From: Aliivibrio fischeri | GTDB taxonomy: Bacteria > Pseudomonadota > Gammaproteobacteria > Enterobacterales > Vibrionaceae | DNA length: 64,000 nt | NCBI RefSeq assembly: GCF_009727955.1 | Contig: NZ_WOBR01000003.1 | Location: forward strand, 1 to 64,000 | Direction of reading: 5' to 3' | Shown: positions 17,808-27,624 of the stretch, in pieces | How the letters are laid out: each line of letters opens with the position of its first letter | Position numbering within the stretch: position 1 is the stretch's first letter | Translations under genes and position numbers: made by a program | The notes under the pieces: generated by a model | Told to the model about the DNA's origin: nothing | The model's input: only the letters and a program-made list of their open reading frames with translations | Database searches by the model: none

Positions 17808-18818
17808 ATGGGAAGAGTCTTCTTTTTTGATTTACTAAGATGCATAGCTGCAATTGCCGTTGTAGCCATCCATGTCTTAGCCCCATATCGTAATGAGTTG
17901 AATGTAATTCCTTTTGATCAATGGGCAAGCGCTGTTACCATAAACGGACTAAGTCGGTGGGCTGTTCCTGTTTTTATCATGATAACAGGGGCTTTAATGC
18001 TGAGTGATCAGCGAGAATTTAACCCATCTTATTATATAAAAAAGCGTCTAGGGAAAGTATTAGTACCCTTTCTTTTTTGGTCAGTGTTCTATGCGTTATT
18101 TTCAGGATTAACAACTCAAGGTTACGACTTTGACTCAGCTAAGTCAGTACTTATTGACTTACCTTTTGAATATACGTACTACCACTTAGGTTTCTTTTAT
18201 TACTTTATACCACTCTATTTTATTATTCCTTTTCTAAGAGTCTTGGTGCAAAAATTAGATGATACTGCTCTTTTTTCTTTGCTCGGAATTTGGTTGCTAA
18301 CAACCTGTTTCTATCTAATTAAATTCGAAGGTATTTGGAGCATGGAGATTTGGTTATATAGTGGTTATCTGCTGCTTGGTTATACACTTTATCAACGCAT
18401 TAACCTGAGCAAGAAAAATCTAACTATTGCTATCAGCTTAGGTGCCTTTGCTCTTATCACAACCGTTTTCATGGTAATAAGCCAAAGTGTAGCGCTAGAC
18501 GAATACACAGTAGGACGATGGCTTTCTTACAAAACCATTAATACCGTTGCCGCTGCTGCAATGCTCTTTTATGTATGCCGATACTTTGGAGAATCACTCT
18601 CTGATCAATCTCAAACTATTATTGGATTCATCAGCAAATACAGTTTAGGTATTTACTTACTCCACCCTATCTTCTTATGGCCAATGAAAAATTATGGTTG
18701 GTATACAGGCCATCCTTTATGGGTTATTCCTGTTTGGGTTATTCTTAGTGGTTCTGGTGCATTACTATTAAGTTGGCTTCTATCTAAATCAAAAGCAACC
18801 GCTTGGTTGGTTCCTTAA
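17808..18818 (+). CDS. Membrane acyltransferase family 3 (WecH/OatA type)
   Basis: 336 residues with about ten hydrophobic segments. The start 'FFDLLRCIAAIAVVAIHVL' carries the conserved R and H of the acyltransferase-3 family, followed by 'SRWAVPVFIMITGALMLSD'. These integral membrane enzymes move acetyl or other acyl groups to cell-surface sugars; length and pattern are close to WecH, which acetylates enterobacterial common antigen. The acceptor here is not known. AGGATGG precedes the ATG. It is monocistronic and convergent with the LysR gene. Confidence 0.82.
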   Translation: MGRVFFFDLLRCIAAIAVVAIHVLAPYRNELNVIPFDQWASAVTINGLSRWAVPVFIMITGALMLSDQREFNPSYYIKKRLGKVLVPFLFWSVFYALFSGLTTQGYDFDSAKSVLIDLPFEYTYYHLGFFYYFIPLYFIIPFLRVLVQKLDDTALFSLLGIWLLTTCFYLIKFEGIWSMEIWLYSGYLLLGYTLYQRINLSKKNLTIAISLGAFALITTVFMVISQSVALDEYTVGRWLSYKTINTVAAAAMLFYVCRYFGESLSDQSQTIIGFISKYSLGIYLLHPIFLWPMKNYGWYTGHPLWVIPVWVILSGSGALLLSWLLSKSKATAWLVP

Positions 18819-18828
18819 GTTAAAGCGA

Positions 18829-19734
18829 TTAATCTCTTTCGGCTGCGATGATCAATTCTCGCAGCCATTGATTTGCACTATTACTTTGCGACTTTATGGA
18901 CCAAATCATATGAATTGAGGTTGTACGTGTTGAGAAAGGTAATGGCAACATTTGTAATTTAAATTGTTCTTTATATTGCGAAACTAATCGAACAGAGTTA
19001 ACACCAACAAAATCAGATTGTGCAACACAAGCCATCATTCCAAGCATAGACGTATGTTCGCTCCCCATTGTTCTTTTAGGTAATACCTCTTTAGCTAAAA
19101 ACTCTGTAATGGTTTGTTTTACTCGTCGCATATTTAGAAATGCATGATCCTCATTAAAATACTGTTCATGAGTAATTTCTCCAAATATTCGAGGGTGCCC
19201 AATACGTACGATACAACAAGCGGCATCCTCAGAAACAATCACACTTTTTAGAGAAGATTGATGTGGTTTCATTACATCAAGCACCAAATCCACTTTTTCA
19301 CGCATCAAGGCATCAAATGTTTCTTCTTCATTGCTAGGAAGCTCCTTTAACGTCACTGTAATATTACTCCCCTTTAATAACTCTCTTAAACGTATTTGCA
19401 AACGGGGTAATACAGACTCTAAAGCATACACAATAAAATTTCGTGACGACGTCAAAGGCTCAAACCTATCGTCTCGACCAATGGTATTAACTAAAGACAT
19501 AACTGATGGCTCCACAGCTTCAAAAAAGTGCTTTCCGAAAGCTGTCATCTCGATACCACGCCCAGACCTCGTAAATAGTTCGTTCCCTAACGCTTTTTTT
19601 AAACGACGAATAGCATTACTTACAGAAGATTGAGTTAAATCTAGCTCTTCTGATGCTTTAGTAAATGAACCTGTTTGGCATACGGACACAAAAACCCGTA
19701 ATAGATTCATATCAAAATCTTTTTGTTTTGACAC
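18829..19734 (-). CDS. LysR-family transcriptional regulator
   Basis: 301 residues. The N-terminal winged helix is 'LRVFVSVCQTGSFTKASEELDLTQSSVSNAIRRLKKALG' (about 10-50), followed by a periplasmic-binding-like effector domain. The start is placed at the GTG at 19734, because GGGAG lies 6 bases before it, whereas an upstream TTG would touch that site. The gene is divergent from the alkyl sulfatase at 19931 with a 196-base shared region, the common layout for a LysR regulator and its target. The effector is unknown. Confidence 0.87.
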   Translation of the reverse strand: MSKQKDFDMNLLRVFVSVCQTGSFTKASEELDLTQSSVSNAIRRLKKALGNELFTRSGRGIEMTAFGKHFFEAVEPSVMSLVNTIGRDDRFEPLTSSRNFIVYALESVLPRLQIRLRELLKGSNITVTLKELPSNEEETFDALMREKVDLVLDVMKPHQSSLKSVIVSEDAACCIVRIGHPRIFGEITHEQYFNEDHAFLNMRRVKQTITEFLAKEVLPKRTMGSEHTSMLGMMACVAQSDFVGVNSVRLVSQYKEQFKLQMLPLPFSTRTTSIHMIWSIKSQSNSANQWLRELIIAAERD

Positions 19735-19930
19735 CGTCAACTCCCTTAATTGAACTTAAATAGCACATCATTGCATTTATATTATAAATAGTCAGTATAG
19801 CGTGTTCTCTCTTTTTAAATGTATCAATTTCTTTAATATTCCTATCAACACTGAGGATTAACTTACTAAAGTGACCTCACAAAATTTGTAATTGATAAAT
19901 AATTTATAGTTTATTTAAATTGGTGGATTT

Positions 19931-21982
19931 ATGAAAAAGACAATTTTAGCGGTATTAATATCTTCTATCTCTTTAGGTTCTATTGCAGCCGAACATAACC
20001 ATGAACATTTTAGCGACATAGGAAATCAAGGCGGTAAACCAGCAACAAAAACAACAATAGAAAAAAATAAAGCATTCGCTAAAACACTAAACTTTTCTGA
20101 TATACGAGCTTTTGAAAATAACAACAAAGGTTTAATTGCTTCATTTGATAAAAAAACAGGTGACATCATCCGTAATAGTTTTGACTTTATTGATCCATCA
20201 ATAGCTAACGCAGATAATGCGCCTGATTCTGTTAATCCATCATTATGGCGACAAGCAGTTTTAAACCAAGCAGCAGAAGGTTTATATGAAGTCATTCCAG
20301 GGAAAATATACCAAGTTCGTGGCACTGATTTAGCATCAATTTCTTTTATACGTAGTGAAAATGGTTGGATCGCCTACGATGTATTGTTAACTAAAGAGTC
20401 TGCAAGTCAGTCACTAAAATTCTTTCAAGAAAATGTGCCAGAAGGCGGTGATTTACCCGTTATTGCAATGATCTACTCTCATTCTCATGCCGACCATTTT
20501 GGTGGTTCAGCAGCAATAAAAGAAGCATTTCCTGATGTAAAAGTGTACGGTTCAAAATTTATTACGAAAGAAATTGTAGATGAAAATGTTTTAGCTGGTA
20601 ACGCTATGTCTCGCCGTACAGCTTACCAATATGGTGCTACGTTAAATCGTCACGAACACGGTATTGTTGATGCAGCATTAGCTAAAGGGTTATCAAAAGG
20701 GGCAATTACCTACGTACTACCTGATTACGAGTTAAACCATAACGACGAAATTGAAACCCTGATCATTGATGGATTAGAGATGCAATTTATGGATGCATCA
20801 GGTACAGAAGCCGCATCTGAAATGGTCACTTATATCCCAAGTTTAAAGGCTCTATGGACTGGTGAACTTACATACCAAGGCATGCATAACCTTTATACGC
20901 TTCGCGGAGCAAAAGTACGTGATGGGCTCAAATGGTCGAAAAAAATTAATGAGATGCTAATTACTTGGGGAGCAGACACTGATGTTCTTTTTGCATCACA
21001 CTCGGCACCAGTTTGGGGAACGGATGAAATTTCTGATTACTTAAAAATGCAGCGTGATGCTTATGGCTTTACTCATAATCAAACTCTGCGTCTAGCTAAC
21101 AACGGTGTTGTTTTGCAAGACATGGGTGATGAAATTTATACGGTGATGCCTGAGAGCATTCAAAAGACATGGCACACCAATGGTTATCACGGCACATACT
21201 CTCATAATGCACGTGCTGTATATAATATGTATTTAGGCTATTTTGATATGAACCCAGCTAACTTAAATCCATTACCAGTAAAACCTGAATCAGTGAAATT
21301 TGTTGAATATATGGGAGGCAGTGATGTAATTGTTGAGAAAGCAACCACAGATTTTGCTAAAGGTGAATATCGTTTTGTTGCAACCGTCTTAAACAAAGTA
21401 ATTCAAGCTGAACCTGAAAATACAGATGCCCGTAGACTGCTTGCAGATACTTATGAACAATTAGGTTATCAAGCAGAAGGGGCTGGATGGAGAAACATTT
21501 ACTTAACTGGTGCACAAGAATTACGTGTAGGAACTTTACCTGGCGCACCCAAGACTGCATCGCCAGATGTCCTCGCTAATATGACAATTGAAAACTTATT
21601 AGATTATTTAGCGGTTCGTGTGGATTCATTAAAAGCACAACATACTCCATTTACGTTAAACCTTGTTATTCCTGATAACAAAGAGACCTATTTTGTAGAA
21701 ATGTCTAACGGTAATCTAAATAACATTTTAACTGATAAGCAAATGAAAGCCGATGCATCATTAATTATCAAACAAGGTGATGTTTCAAGTATTTTACTAC
21801 AAAAAACAACCTTAAAATCATTGCTAGAAAATGGAAAAGCGATCATTAAAGGTGATAAATCAGTATTGAAAAAGCTTACCGATTCACTCACTAACGCTGA
21901 TGAAAAATTTGAAATAGTTCCTCGTCCAGAAAAAGGAAAAGAAATTGATGCTAAGCTTTATGAAGCAGCACATGAACATTAA
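19931..21982 (+). CDS. Exported alkyl sulfatase (metallo-beta-lactamase fold, SdsA1/YjcS type)
   Basis: 683 residues. Signal peptide about 1-20 (SISLGSIAA-EHN). The zinc-binding motif 'IYSHSHADHFGGS' (about 180-192) is the HxHxDH signature of the beta-lactamase fold. 'GTEAASEMVTYIPSLKALWTGE' and 'LFASHSAPVWG' supply further ligands. The dimerisation domain (about 420-540) and the SCP2-like C-terminal domain (about 560-680) match linear alkyl sulfatases such as SdsA1. The reaction is hydrolysis of primary alkyl sulfates (for example dodecyl sulfate) to alcohol and sulfate, in the periplasm. Divergent LysR neighbour. Confidence 0.92.
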   Translation: MKKTILAVLISSISLGSIAAEHNHEHFSDIGNQGGKPATKTTIEKNKAFAKTLNFSDIRAFENNNKGLIASFDKKTGDIIRNSFDFIDPSIANADNAPDSVNPSLWRQAVLNQAAEGLYEVIPGKIYQVRGTDLASISFIRSENGWIAYDVLLTKESASQSLKFFQENVPEGGDLPVIAMIYSHSHADHFGGSAAIKEAFPDVKVYGSKFITKEIVDENVLAGNAMSRRTAYQYGATLNRHEHGIVDAALAKGLSKGAITYVLPDYELNHNDEIETLIIDGLEMQFMDASGTEAASEMVTYIPSLKALWTGELTYQGMHNLYTLRGAKVRDGLKWSKKINEMLITWGADTDVLFASHSAPVWGTDEISDYLKMQRDAYGFTHNQTLRLANNGVVLQDMGDEIYTVMPESIQKTWHTNGYHGTYSHNARAVYNMYLGYFDMNPANLNPLPVKPESVKFVEYMGGSDVIVEKATTDFAKGEYRFVATVLNKVIQAEPENTDARRLLADTYEQLGYQAEGAGWRNIYLTGAQELRVGTLPGAPKTASPDVLANMTIENLLDYLAVRVDSLKAQHTPFTLNLVIPDNKETYFVEMSNGNLNNILTDKQMKADASLIIKQGDVSSILLQKTTLKSLLENGKAIIKGDKSVLKKLTDSLTNADEKFEIVPRPEKGKEIDAKLYEAAHEH

Positions 21983-22007
21983 TTAATATAGGTTTACATC
22001 AATCACT

Positions 22008-22040
22008 CAAACAGCCGGTGATTCATGCATCGGCTTGTTT
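22008..22040 (+). terminator. Probable terminator of the alkyl sulfatase gene
   Basis: AAACAGCCG pairs with CGGCTTGTTT with one bulge, followed by a T-rich stretch. Confidence 0.55.
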
Positions 22041-22065
22041 CTCTTTTAAAACTACAGGGGCAAAT

Positions 22066-22440
22066 ATGAAATCATTTTTTATTAAATCTCTTTTAATTAT
22101 TTCAACTCTATCCTTCTTTGGTTGTGCAAAAACAACAACCGTTACTAATGAAAATACAGTTAACACACACCCTGTTGAAGTATTTTATAGTCCACCAACG
22201 GAAAGAACCTATACTGAACTCGGGATCATTAATACCCAAACTGGCCAAACAATTTTTCACGATAGAAGTAATGAAGGGATGGTTGCAAAGCTACAAGATG
22301 AAGCTGAAAAGTTAGGTGCTGATGCCATTATTGTTAGAGCATCAAAAGAAGGTACTTGGGGATTAAAAGGAGGAGGCAATACAGGCTTCGAACGCGGTAA
22401 CGCCGAAGCCATTGCGATTAAATTTACAGATGGTCAATAA
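22066..22440 (+). CDS. Small lipoprotein, function unknown
   Basis: 124 residues from the ATG at 22066; GGGG lies 6 bases upstream, and an in-frame ATG at 22018 falls inside the upstream hairpin. Lipobox LSFFGC (Cys about 20). The mature part contains 'VFYSPPTERTYTELGIINTQTG' and 'LQDEAEKLGADAIIVRAS'. The 'LGADAIIV' pattern recurs in small YbjQ/DUF4156-like surface proteins. No activity can be inferred. Its stop is 2 bases from the convergent DUF808 gene. Confidence 0.75.
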   Translation: MKSFFIKSLLIISTLSFFGCAKTTTVTNENTVNTHPVEVFYSPPTERTYTELGIINTQTGQTIFHDRSNEGMVAKLQDEAEKLGADAIIVRASKEGTWGLKGGGNTGFERGNAEAIAIKFTDGQ

Positions 22441-22442
22441 TG

Positions 22443-23351
22443 TTATCTTGATTTTATTTTTTGGTAGGTACTCATAAGAAAAAGTAAAATCAAACCACTA
22501 AATAACCCAATAAATCCGTTTCCAATAGTTAGGTAAGTTGCGGATACATAAGGAATAGAAGGAAGTAGGTTCACCACCCTTTCTAACGCATGGTGAACAA
22601 ATGGAAGACTGTGAACCACAATGCCACCACCGACTAAAAACATAGCAATGGTACCAACAATAGTTAGTAGTTTCATAAGCTTAGGGGCCATTGCAACCAA
22701 TCCATTACCAATAGATCCAATAACGCCTTTACCTTCACTTTTTCGTTGTAAGTAAAAACCAAGGTCATCCATTTTGACAATACCTGCAACTAAGCCATAA
22801 ACACCTATCGTCATTAACACTGCAATTAAACTCATGACTAATACTTGTGTTAAAAATGGATGGCCTTGTACTGTACCTAATGCAATCACAATAATTTCAG
22901 CTGAAAGAATAAAATCAGTACGAACCGCACCTTTGATTTTCTTTTGCTCATAATCGCCAATGTCTTCTTGGTTCGTTTCACTTTCTTTCTTATGTACTTC
23001 TTTTACGTCATGGTGTTCAAAAAATTTTTCATGAATCTTTTCTGCACCTTCAAAGCACAAAAACAAACCACCAATTAATAATAATGGCGTAATTAGCCAA
23101 GGAGCTACAGAGCTAATTAATAATGCTGCAGGAACTAAAATACATTTATTTCGAAAAGAGCCTTTAGCTACCCCCCATACGACTGGTATCTCACGCTCAG
23201 CTCTCACTCCAGAAACTTGCTGTGCATTAAGCGCTAAGTCATCACCTAAAACACCAGCTGTTTTTTTCGCGGCAACTTTCGACATCAATGCTACGTCATC
23301 AAGAACTGAAGCAATATCATCTAATAATGTTAATAAACTTAACCCAGCCAT
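22443..23351 (-). CDS. Inner membrane protein, DUF808/YedI family
   Basis: 302 residues with several hydrophobic segments. The N-terminus 'LTLLDDIASVLDDVALMSKVAAKKTAGVLGDDLALNAQQV' is the family hallmark, and the length agrees with E. coli YedI. A charged cytoplasmic loop (about 108-140) is rich in Lys/Glu/His. The function of the family is unknown. It is monocistronic. Confidence 0.88.
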   Translation of the reverse strand: MAGLSLLTLLDDIASVLDDVALMSKVAAKKTAGVLGDDLALNAQQVSGVRAEREIPVVWGVAKGSFRNKCILVPAALLISSVAPWLITPLLLIGGLFLCFEGAEKIHEKFFEHHDVKEVHKKESETNQEDIGDYEQKKIKGAVRTDFILSAEIIVIALGTVQGHPFLTQVLVMSLIAVLMTIGVYGLVAGIVKMDDLGFYLQRKSEGKGVIGSIGNGLVAMAPKLMKLLTIVGTIAMFLVGGGIVVHSLPFVHHALERVVNLLPSIPYVSATYLTIGNGFIGLFSGLILLFLMSTYQKIKSR

Positions 23352-23447
23352 TGTGTTTCCTTATTTGTATTTATTACATCTAAACTAAATAGTAACGCTA
23401 ATTAACCATTCATGATGACTTATTTTTTATATTACCTACAAAAACAG

Positions 23448-23480
23448 AAAACCACTGACTCATGAAAGTCAGTGGTTTTT
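23448..23480 (-). terminator. Terminator of the DUF5666 lipoprotein gene
   Basis: AAAACCACTGACT pairs with AGTCAGTGGTTTT. On the minus strand the hairpin is followed by a short T-rich stretch. Confidence 0.75.
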
Positions 23481-23494
23481 AATATTTTCACTAA

Positions 23495-24376
23495 TTAATC
23501 AAATTCAATTTCTGATGCTTGCAATTGACCTGCATTATTTATCAAATCAACATCAACTCGAGAACCAACTTTCAATTCATCTTTAATGCCATCTTCAAAG
23601 CGAGTGTTTTCCGTAATCACAACGTCAGTTCTTCCGTTTAGCGTCATTAATGTTTTATCATTATTTAGTGCTGTAACGTAACCTTCTACTTCCGCATTTG
23701 CTAAATCTAGATCATCTTCAACATCGACGTCATAAGCTTTAAAATCAGTGCTAAAGTGCCCTTCGACTTCAACCCAAGCGTTAACTTTTAGCTCGGCTAA
23801 ATCTTCATAATCCATGCCAGCATTTGAATAGTCAACTTTCATTGTTCCAATATTAAAATGCGAGTTCTCTTTATCAATTGAGGTAATTTTACCTTCATAT
23901 AAATCTTCTGCTGGTAAGAAATTCGCTTTGTGAATTGCATTAATCACCCATTTACCTGTTTGATCAACATACCCAAATAACATCACTCGATTCGAATTAG
24001 TTCCAACAAGATCTTTAGCGATATTTGCATATTCAAATACTTGGCCATTAACAGTAATTTCAGATTCAGTAACCAGAGTCGCGATACCTACAATTTCAGG
24101 ATCAATATCAACTTCATATGCAATACCATCATCGTATTCAACATCAACTTGCATGCCTGGCTCAAGCTCTGTGGAATCAACATAATGACCATTCAACTCA
24201 ATTCGAGCACTAGACAAACTTAACGCCATAGCATTAACCGTCATTGAATCTGCATGAGCATTAACAGACTCAATCTCCCCCATATAAGTACTTGATGCGC
24301 GGCTATCACTTGATTCATCAGAACCACAACCCGTTAAAACCATACTACCTAATAATAAAACAGCAACTTTCTTCAT
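23495..24376 (-). CDS. Lipoprotein with DUF5666-like repeats
   Basis: 293 residues. Lipobox VLTGC (Cys about 17). The mature part has three or four repeated beta-rich units of about 70 residues with the pattern 'G.v..i......l..n....v......l..G..V.V.' (for example 'LYEGKITSIDKENSHFNIG' and 'EVEGYVTALNNDKTLMTLN'), typical of DUF5666. It is divergent from the response-regulator gene at 24458 with a short gap, so that two-component system may regulate it. Function unknown. Confidence 0.8.
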   Translation of the reverse strand: MKKVAVLLLGSMVLTGCGSDESSDSRASSTYMGEIESVNAHADSMTVNAMALSLSSARIELNGHYVDSTELEPGMQVDVEYDDGIAYEVDIDPEIVGIATLVTESEITVNGQVFEYANIAKDLVGTNSNRVMLFGYVDQTGKWVINAIHKANFLPAEDLYEGKITSIDKENSHFNIGTMKVDYSNAGMDYEDLAELKVNAWVEVEGHFSTDFKAYDVDVEDDLDLANAEVEGYVTALNNDKTLMTLNGRTDVVITENTRFEDGIKDELKVGSRVDVDLINNAGQLQASEIEFD

Positions 24377-24457
24377 TTTTTAACCTAATTATTATATTTA
24401 ATGCAATTTATGGGGGTAAAATAGCGTATGGAGTGTGAAGGATTCGTGAAGAAGAAA

Positions 24458-25123
24458 ATGAAAGTATTAATTGTTGAAGATAATCACCATGTAGCAGAAA
24501 CCATTGCTGATTATTTAGAGCTTGTTGGCATTGACATTGATTGTGCTTACCATGGTGCAGCCGCCATCGAAATATTAAAAGAAGAAACCTTTGATGTTAT
24601 TGTCATGGATATCATGATGCCTAAGCTCGACGGTATTAGTACCGTTGAAGTTCTGCGTAATGATTATGCTTGTAGTACGCCAATTCTTTTTTTAACCGCT
24701 AAAGATACATTGGAAGATAAAGTTCATGCTTTTGAGGTAGGCGGTGATGATTATTTGGTGAAACCATTTGCCATGGAAGAATTGCACGTACGCTTATTAG
24801 CACTATCTAAACGAGGCAGAAGAACTGACATAGGCAAACTGACCTTTGAAGACATGGAAATGGATATAAAGGCTGGTACATTATATCGCCAACAAAAGCT
24901 CATTAAACTAGCGCCAATACAATTAAAAATTATTGCGTTATTAATGAAAAAAGCACCTGATATTGTCAGTAAAAATGAAGTCATTGAACACGTTTGGGGT
25001 GATGAATCACCATCAAGTGATGCCCTAAGAAGCCACTTGTACACCATAAGAAACGCCATTGATAAAGATTTTGATATTCCAAGACTAGAGACCATTCATG
25101 GAAAAGGCTACCGACTTAAATAA
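24458..25123 (+). CDS. OmpR-family response regulator
   Basis: About 222 residues from the ATG beginning MKVLIVEDN; in-frame starts at 24446 (GTG, behind AAGGA) and 24428 are also possible. The receiver domain (about 1-115) has the acidic pair ED, the phospho-acceptor Asp in 'VIVMDIMMPKLDG' and the Lys in 'DDYLVKPFAMEEL'. The C-terminal winged helix (about 130-222) ends 'LETIHGKGYRLK'. Its last 26 bases overlap the sensor kinase gene, so the two are co-translated. The likely first targets include its own operon and the divergent lipoprotein gene. The stimulus is unknown. Confidence 0.9.
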   Translation: MKVLIVEDNHHVAETIADYLELVGIDIDCAYHGAAAIEILKEETFDVIVMDIMMPKLDGISTVEVLRNDYACSTPILFLTAKDTLEDKVHAFEVGGDDYLVKPFAMEELHVRLLALSKRGRRTDIGKLTFEDMEMDIKAGTLYRQQKLIKLAPIQLKIIALLMKKAPDIVSKNEVIEHVWGDESPSSDALRSHLYTIRNAIDKDFDIPRLETIHGKGYRLK

Positions 25124-26354
25124 AGGCTCGCAACAACCAAGCTTTTTTAAAAAAATCCGTTGGACATTTGGCATCCTCACTTTTTTGATGTTCGGATTAT
25201 TCTGGGCGGTTATTTATATTGCAGAAGATCAATTAGAGATCATTAGCTTGCATCACTGGTTAGATACAGAAGCAAACCAATACATCAAAAAATACGCACA
25301 GCTAGGTGAAGATACACCATTACCTAATGAAGATGAGTTTTCTACATACTGGAGTGAAAGAGAACACCCTCTTTGGCTAAATAACTATAAAAAAGCAGGC
25401 TTGTATGAGCAACTTTTAGGCACAGAAGATAAGCACTTTATCGTTAGTCCACATCCTTCTGGTGAGGGGCTCCTGTATATTCTTTTTCAAGATGATGCAG
25501 ATGACTATTTGGATGAATACGAGGCAAACCTACACACATTGACTCTCTTCTTAGGTACTATATCAACCATATTAATGATCTTATATGGTATTTATTTTGT
25601 TCGTAGTATCTCGGTGCCACTTCGTCATATCCAACATAAAGTAGGATTAATGTCTCCCGAACACCCAGACTTTACTATTGATACTAAATATCAAGAAACC
25701 CAAGAGATTGAACGTTCTCTTTTAGAAAGCAAACATCATATTGCTCAATTCTTTACGAGAGAGAAAGAGTTCAGTCGCTTTGCTTCCCATGAATTGAGAA
25801 CACCAATAATGGTAATCCAAGGTTCTGCTGATTTATTAGCAAAAGTACCAAATCAACCAAACGTTGCTTTAAAAGCGATTAATCGCTTACATCAAGCAAG
25901 TGAAGAGATGACACTGCTTACAGAAACCTTTTTGCTTTTAGGTAAACAAGACATTGAAGCGCATCATTTTCATCATTATAAAATTGAAGATATTCTAAAA
26001 ACTCAACTCGATCACTTACAGCCTTTATTTGCCAAACAAGAGATGGGGGCACAACTTTCAATCATTAAAGGAGAGCCTTGCCTTGCCCCTAGTAGCTTTA
26101 TTACCGTTGTGATTAATAACTTAATCAAGAATGCTTTCAGTTACAGTGTTGGAGACATTCAAATAGAGCTTAATAACAACCAACTTTGCATTACCAACTG
26201 CCACGATGGCAATGATACCTATAATGCAGGATATGGTTGTGGCCTAGTTATTGTTGAACGTATTTGTGAAAGAATGAACTGGGCATTCACCATAGAACAA
26301 ACAGAGAAAGACTTTATAACTACCGTTAATTTTACTTCTTTCCAAATGACTTAA
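25098..26354 (+). CDS. Sensor histidine kinase
   Basis: 418 residues. Two membrane segments (about 20-40 and 150-172) enclose a periplasmic domain of about 110 residues with many acidic and aromatic residues. A HAMP-like linker follows, then the H-box 'FSRFASHELRTPIMVIQGSADLL' (phospho-His about 231) and a short HATPase domain with 'VVINNLIKNAFSYS' and 'GYGCGLVIVERICERM'. The D-box is degenerate ('NCHDGND'), so ATP binding may be unusual. It pairs with the overlapping response regulator upstream. Confidence 0.9.
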   Translation: MEKATDLNKGSQQPSFFKKIRWTFGILTFLMFGLFWAVIYIAEDQLEIISLHHWLDTEANQYIKKYAQLGEDTPLPNEDEFSTYWSEREHPLWLNNYKKAGLYEQLLGTEDKHFIVSPHPSGEGLLYILFQDDADDYLDEYEANLHTLTLFLGTISTILMILYGIYFVRSISVPLRHIQHKVGLMSPEHPDFTIDTKYQETQEIERSLLESKHHIAQFFTREKEFSRFASHELRTPIMVIQGSADLLAKVPNQPNVALKAINRLHQASEEMTLLTETFLLLGKQDIEAHHFHHYKIEDILKTQLDHLQPLFAKQEMGAQLSIIKGEPCLAPSSFITVVINNLIKNAFSYSVGDIQIELNNNQLCITNCHDGNDTYNAGYGCGLVIVERICERMNWAFTIEQTEKDFITTVNFTSFQMT

Positions 26355-26428
26355 TCATTGAAAGAGTGTATCTCAAGTACTTTTGGTACACTCCTTATTT
26401 CCATAACACATATAATACGGACATCATT

Positions 26429-27577
26429 GTGAGCAAAACAATTTCAACTTTATCTCAAATAAACATTTTTCCTGTTAAATCAATTGCAGGTGTACCTCAA
26501 TCTAGCGCTTACGTTGAAAAGCAAGGATTGCAATGTGACCGCCGTTTTATGGTGACTGATCTCAATGGTAAAATGATCACAGCTCGCACTCATCCCCAAA
26601 TGGTTAAAATTAGTGCGCTCATTGAACCTGATGGTCTAATTCTTTGTTATCCAGGATTAATTGATTTGCATCTCACTTTCAATGAATTAGAGATGAAGCA
26701 GACAGAAGCAAAAGTATGGAATGACTCTTTTTCTGCCTACTCAACGAATCAAGAAGCTAATCAATGGTTCTCTTCAATTTTATCAACAGATGCGCAATTA
26801 CTTTATACTGGTGAGCAATCAAATCGTATCCGTGAAAAAATCCAAACAAACGTGAGCTTTGCCGATGGTTATCCATTGCTTGTCATTAGCGAAGCCTCTC
26901 TTGCAGAACTAAATAAGCGCAGTAGTAGCCATCATACAATGTCGCAATTTCGCACAAACTTAGTGATTTCTGGTGATGATGCTTTTATTGAAGATTCTTG
27001 GAAGCGTATTCGCATTGGTGAAGTCGAATTTGAAATAGTAAAACCTTGCCAACGTTGCATTTTAACAACAGTAAACCCAAGAACGGCACAATATCACCCA
27101 GATAAAGAACCTTTAAAAACGTTCTCAACTTTCCGCGCTGATGAAAGTGGCAATGTGTATTTTGGGCAAAACCTCATTGCCAAAAATGAAGGCACAATTA
27201 AGCTAGGTGATAAGATTGAGGTTTTAGAAAGTAAAGAAAAAGAGTTTTACCTTGATTCTAGCTCTGAAGCACTAGAGGAAAAAGCAATCACACACACAAG
27301 TAAAAAACCGGATACTCCAGAAGAAATCACTATCAGCTTAAATGGTCACTTATTCACGGGTAATACGGAGCAACCGCTCCTTATGCAAGTCGAAGAGGCA
27401 GGATTAAGCATAAATAACAGCTGTCGTGCCGGTTTATGTGGTGCTTGTCGAGTAACATTAGAATCTGGGGAAGTTGAACAAGAAGATTCTCCCGCTCTTA
27501 ATCAAAAATTAAAAGATGCAGGAATGATACTGGCTTGTTGCTCTGTTCCTAAAACAGATGTTGAAATCGTTGATTAA
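26429..27577 (+). CDS. MOSC domain protein with C-terminal 2Fe-2S ferredoxin (YcbX type)
   Basis: About 383 residues from a GTG at 26429; the frame is open upstream to 26366, but homology begins 'LSQINIFPVKSIAG', as in E. coli YcbX. The MOSC N-terminal beta-barrel is followed by the MOSC domain with the conserved Cys in 'KPCQRCILTTVNP' (about 230). A plant-type ferredoxin domain follows (about 305-383) with 'CRAGLCGACRV' and a fourth Cys in 'LACCSV'. YcbX-type proteins carry molybdenum cofactor and reduce N-hydroxylated bases in the cytoplasm. The natural substrate here is not known. Confidence 0.88.
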   Translation: MSKTISTLSQINIFPVKSIAGVPQSSAYVEKQGLQCDRRFMVTDLNGKMITARTHPQMVKISALIEPDGLILCYPGLIDLHLTFNELEMKQTEAKVWNDSFSAYSTNQEANQWFSSILSTDAQLLYTGEQSNRIREKIQTNVSFADGYPLLVISEASLAELNKRSSSHHTMSQFRTNLVISGDDAFIEDSWKRIRIGEVEFEIVKPCQRCILTTVNPRTAQYHPDKEPLKTFSTFRADESGNVYFGQNLIAKNEGTIKLGDKIEVLESKEKEFYLDSSSEALEEKAITHTSKKPDTPEEITISLNGHLFTGNTEQPLLMQVEEAGLSINNSCRAGLCGACRVTLESGEVEQEDSPALNQKLKDAGMILACCSVPKTDVEIVD

Positions 27578-27586
27578 CTCTTAATA

Positions 27587-27614
27587 AAACGGTGCTATCA
27601 ATACAGCACCGTTT
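27587..27614. terminator. Bidirectional terminator
   Basis: AAACGGTGCT pairs with AGCACCGTTT around an 8-base loop, between convergent genes. Confidence 0.85.
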
Positions 27615-27624
27615 AATTCCAATA

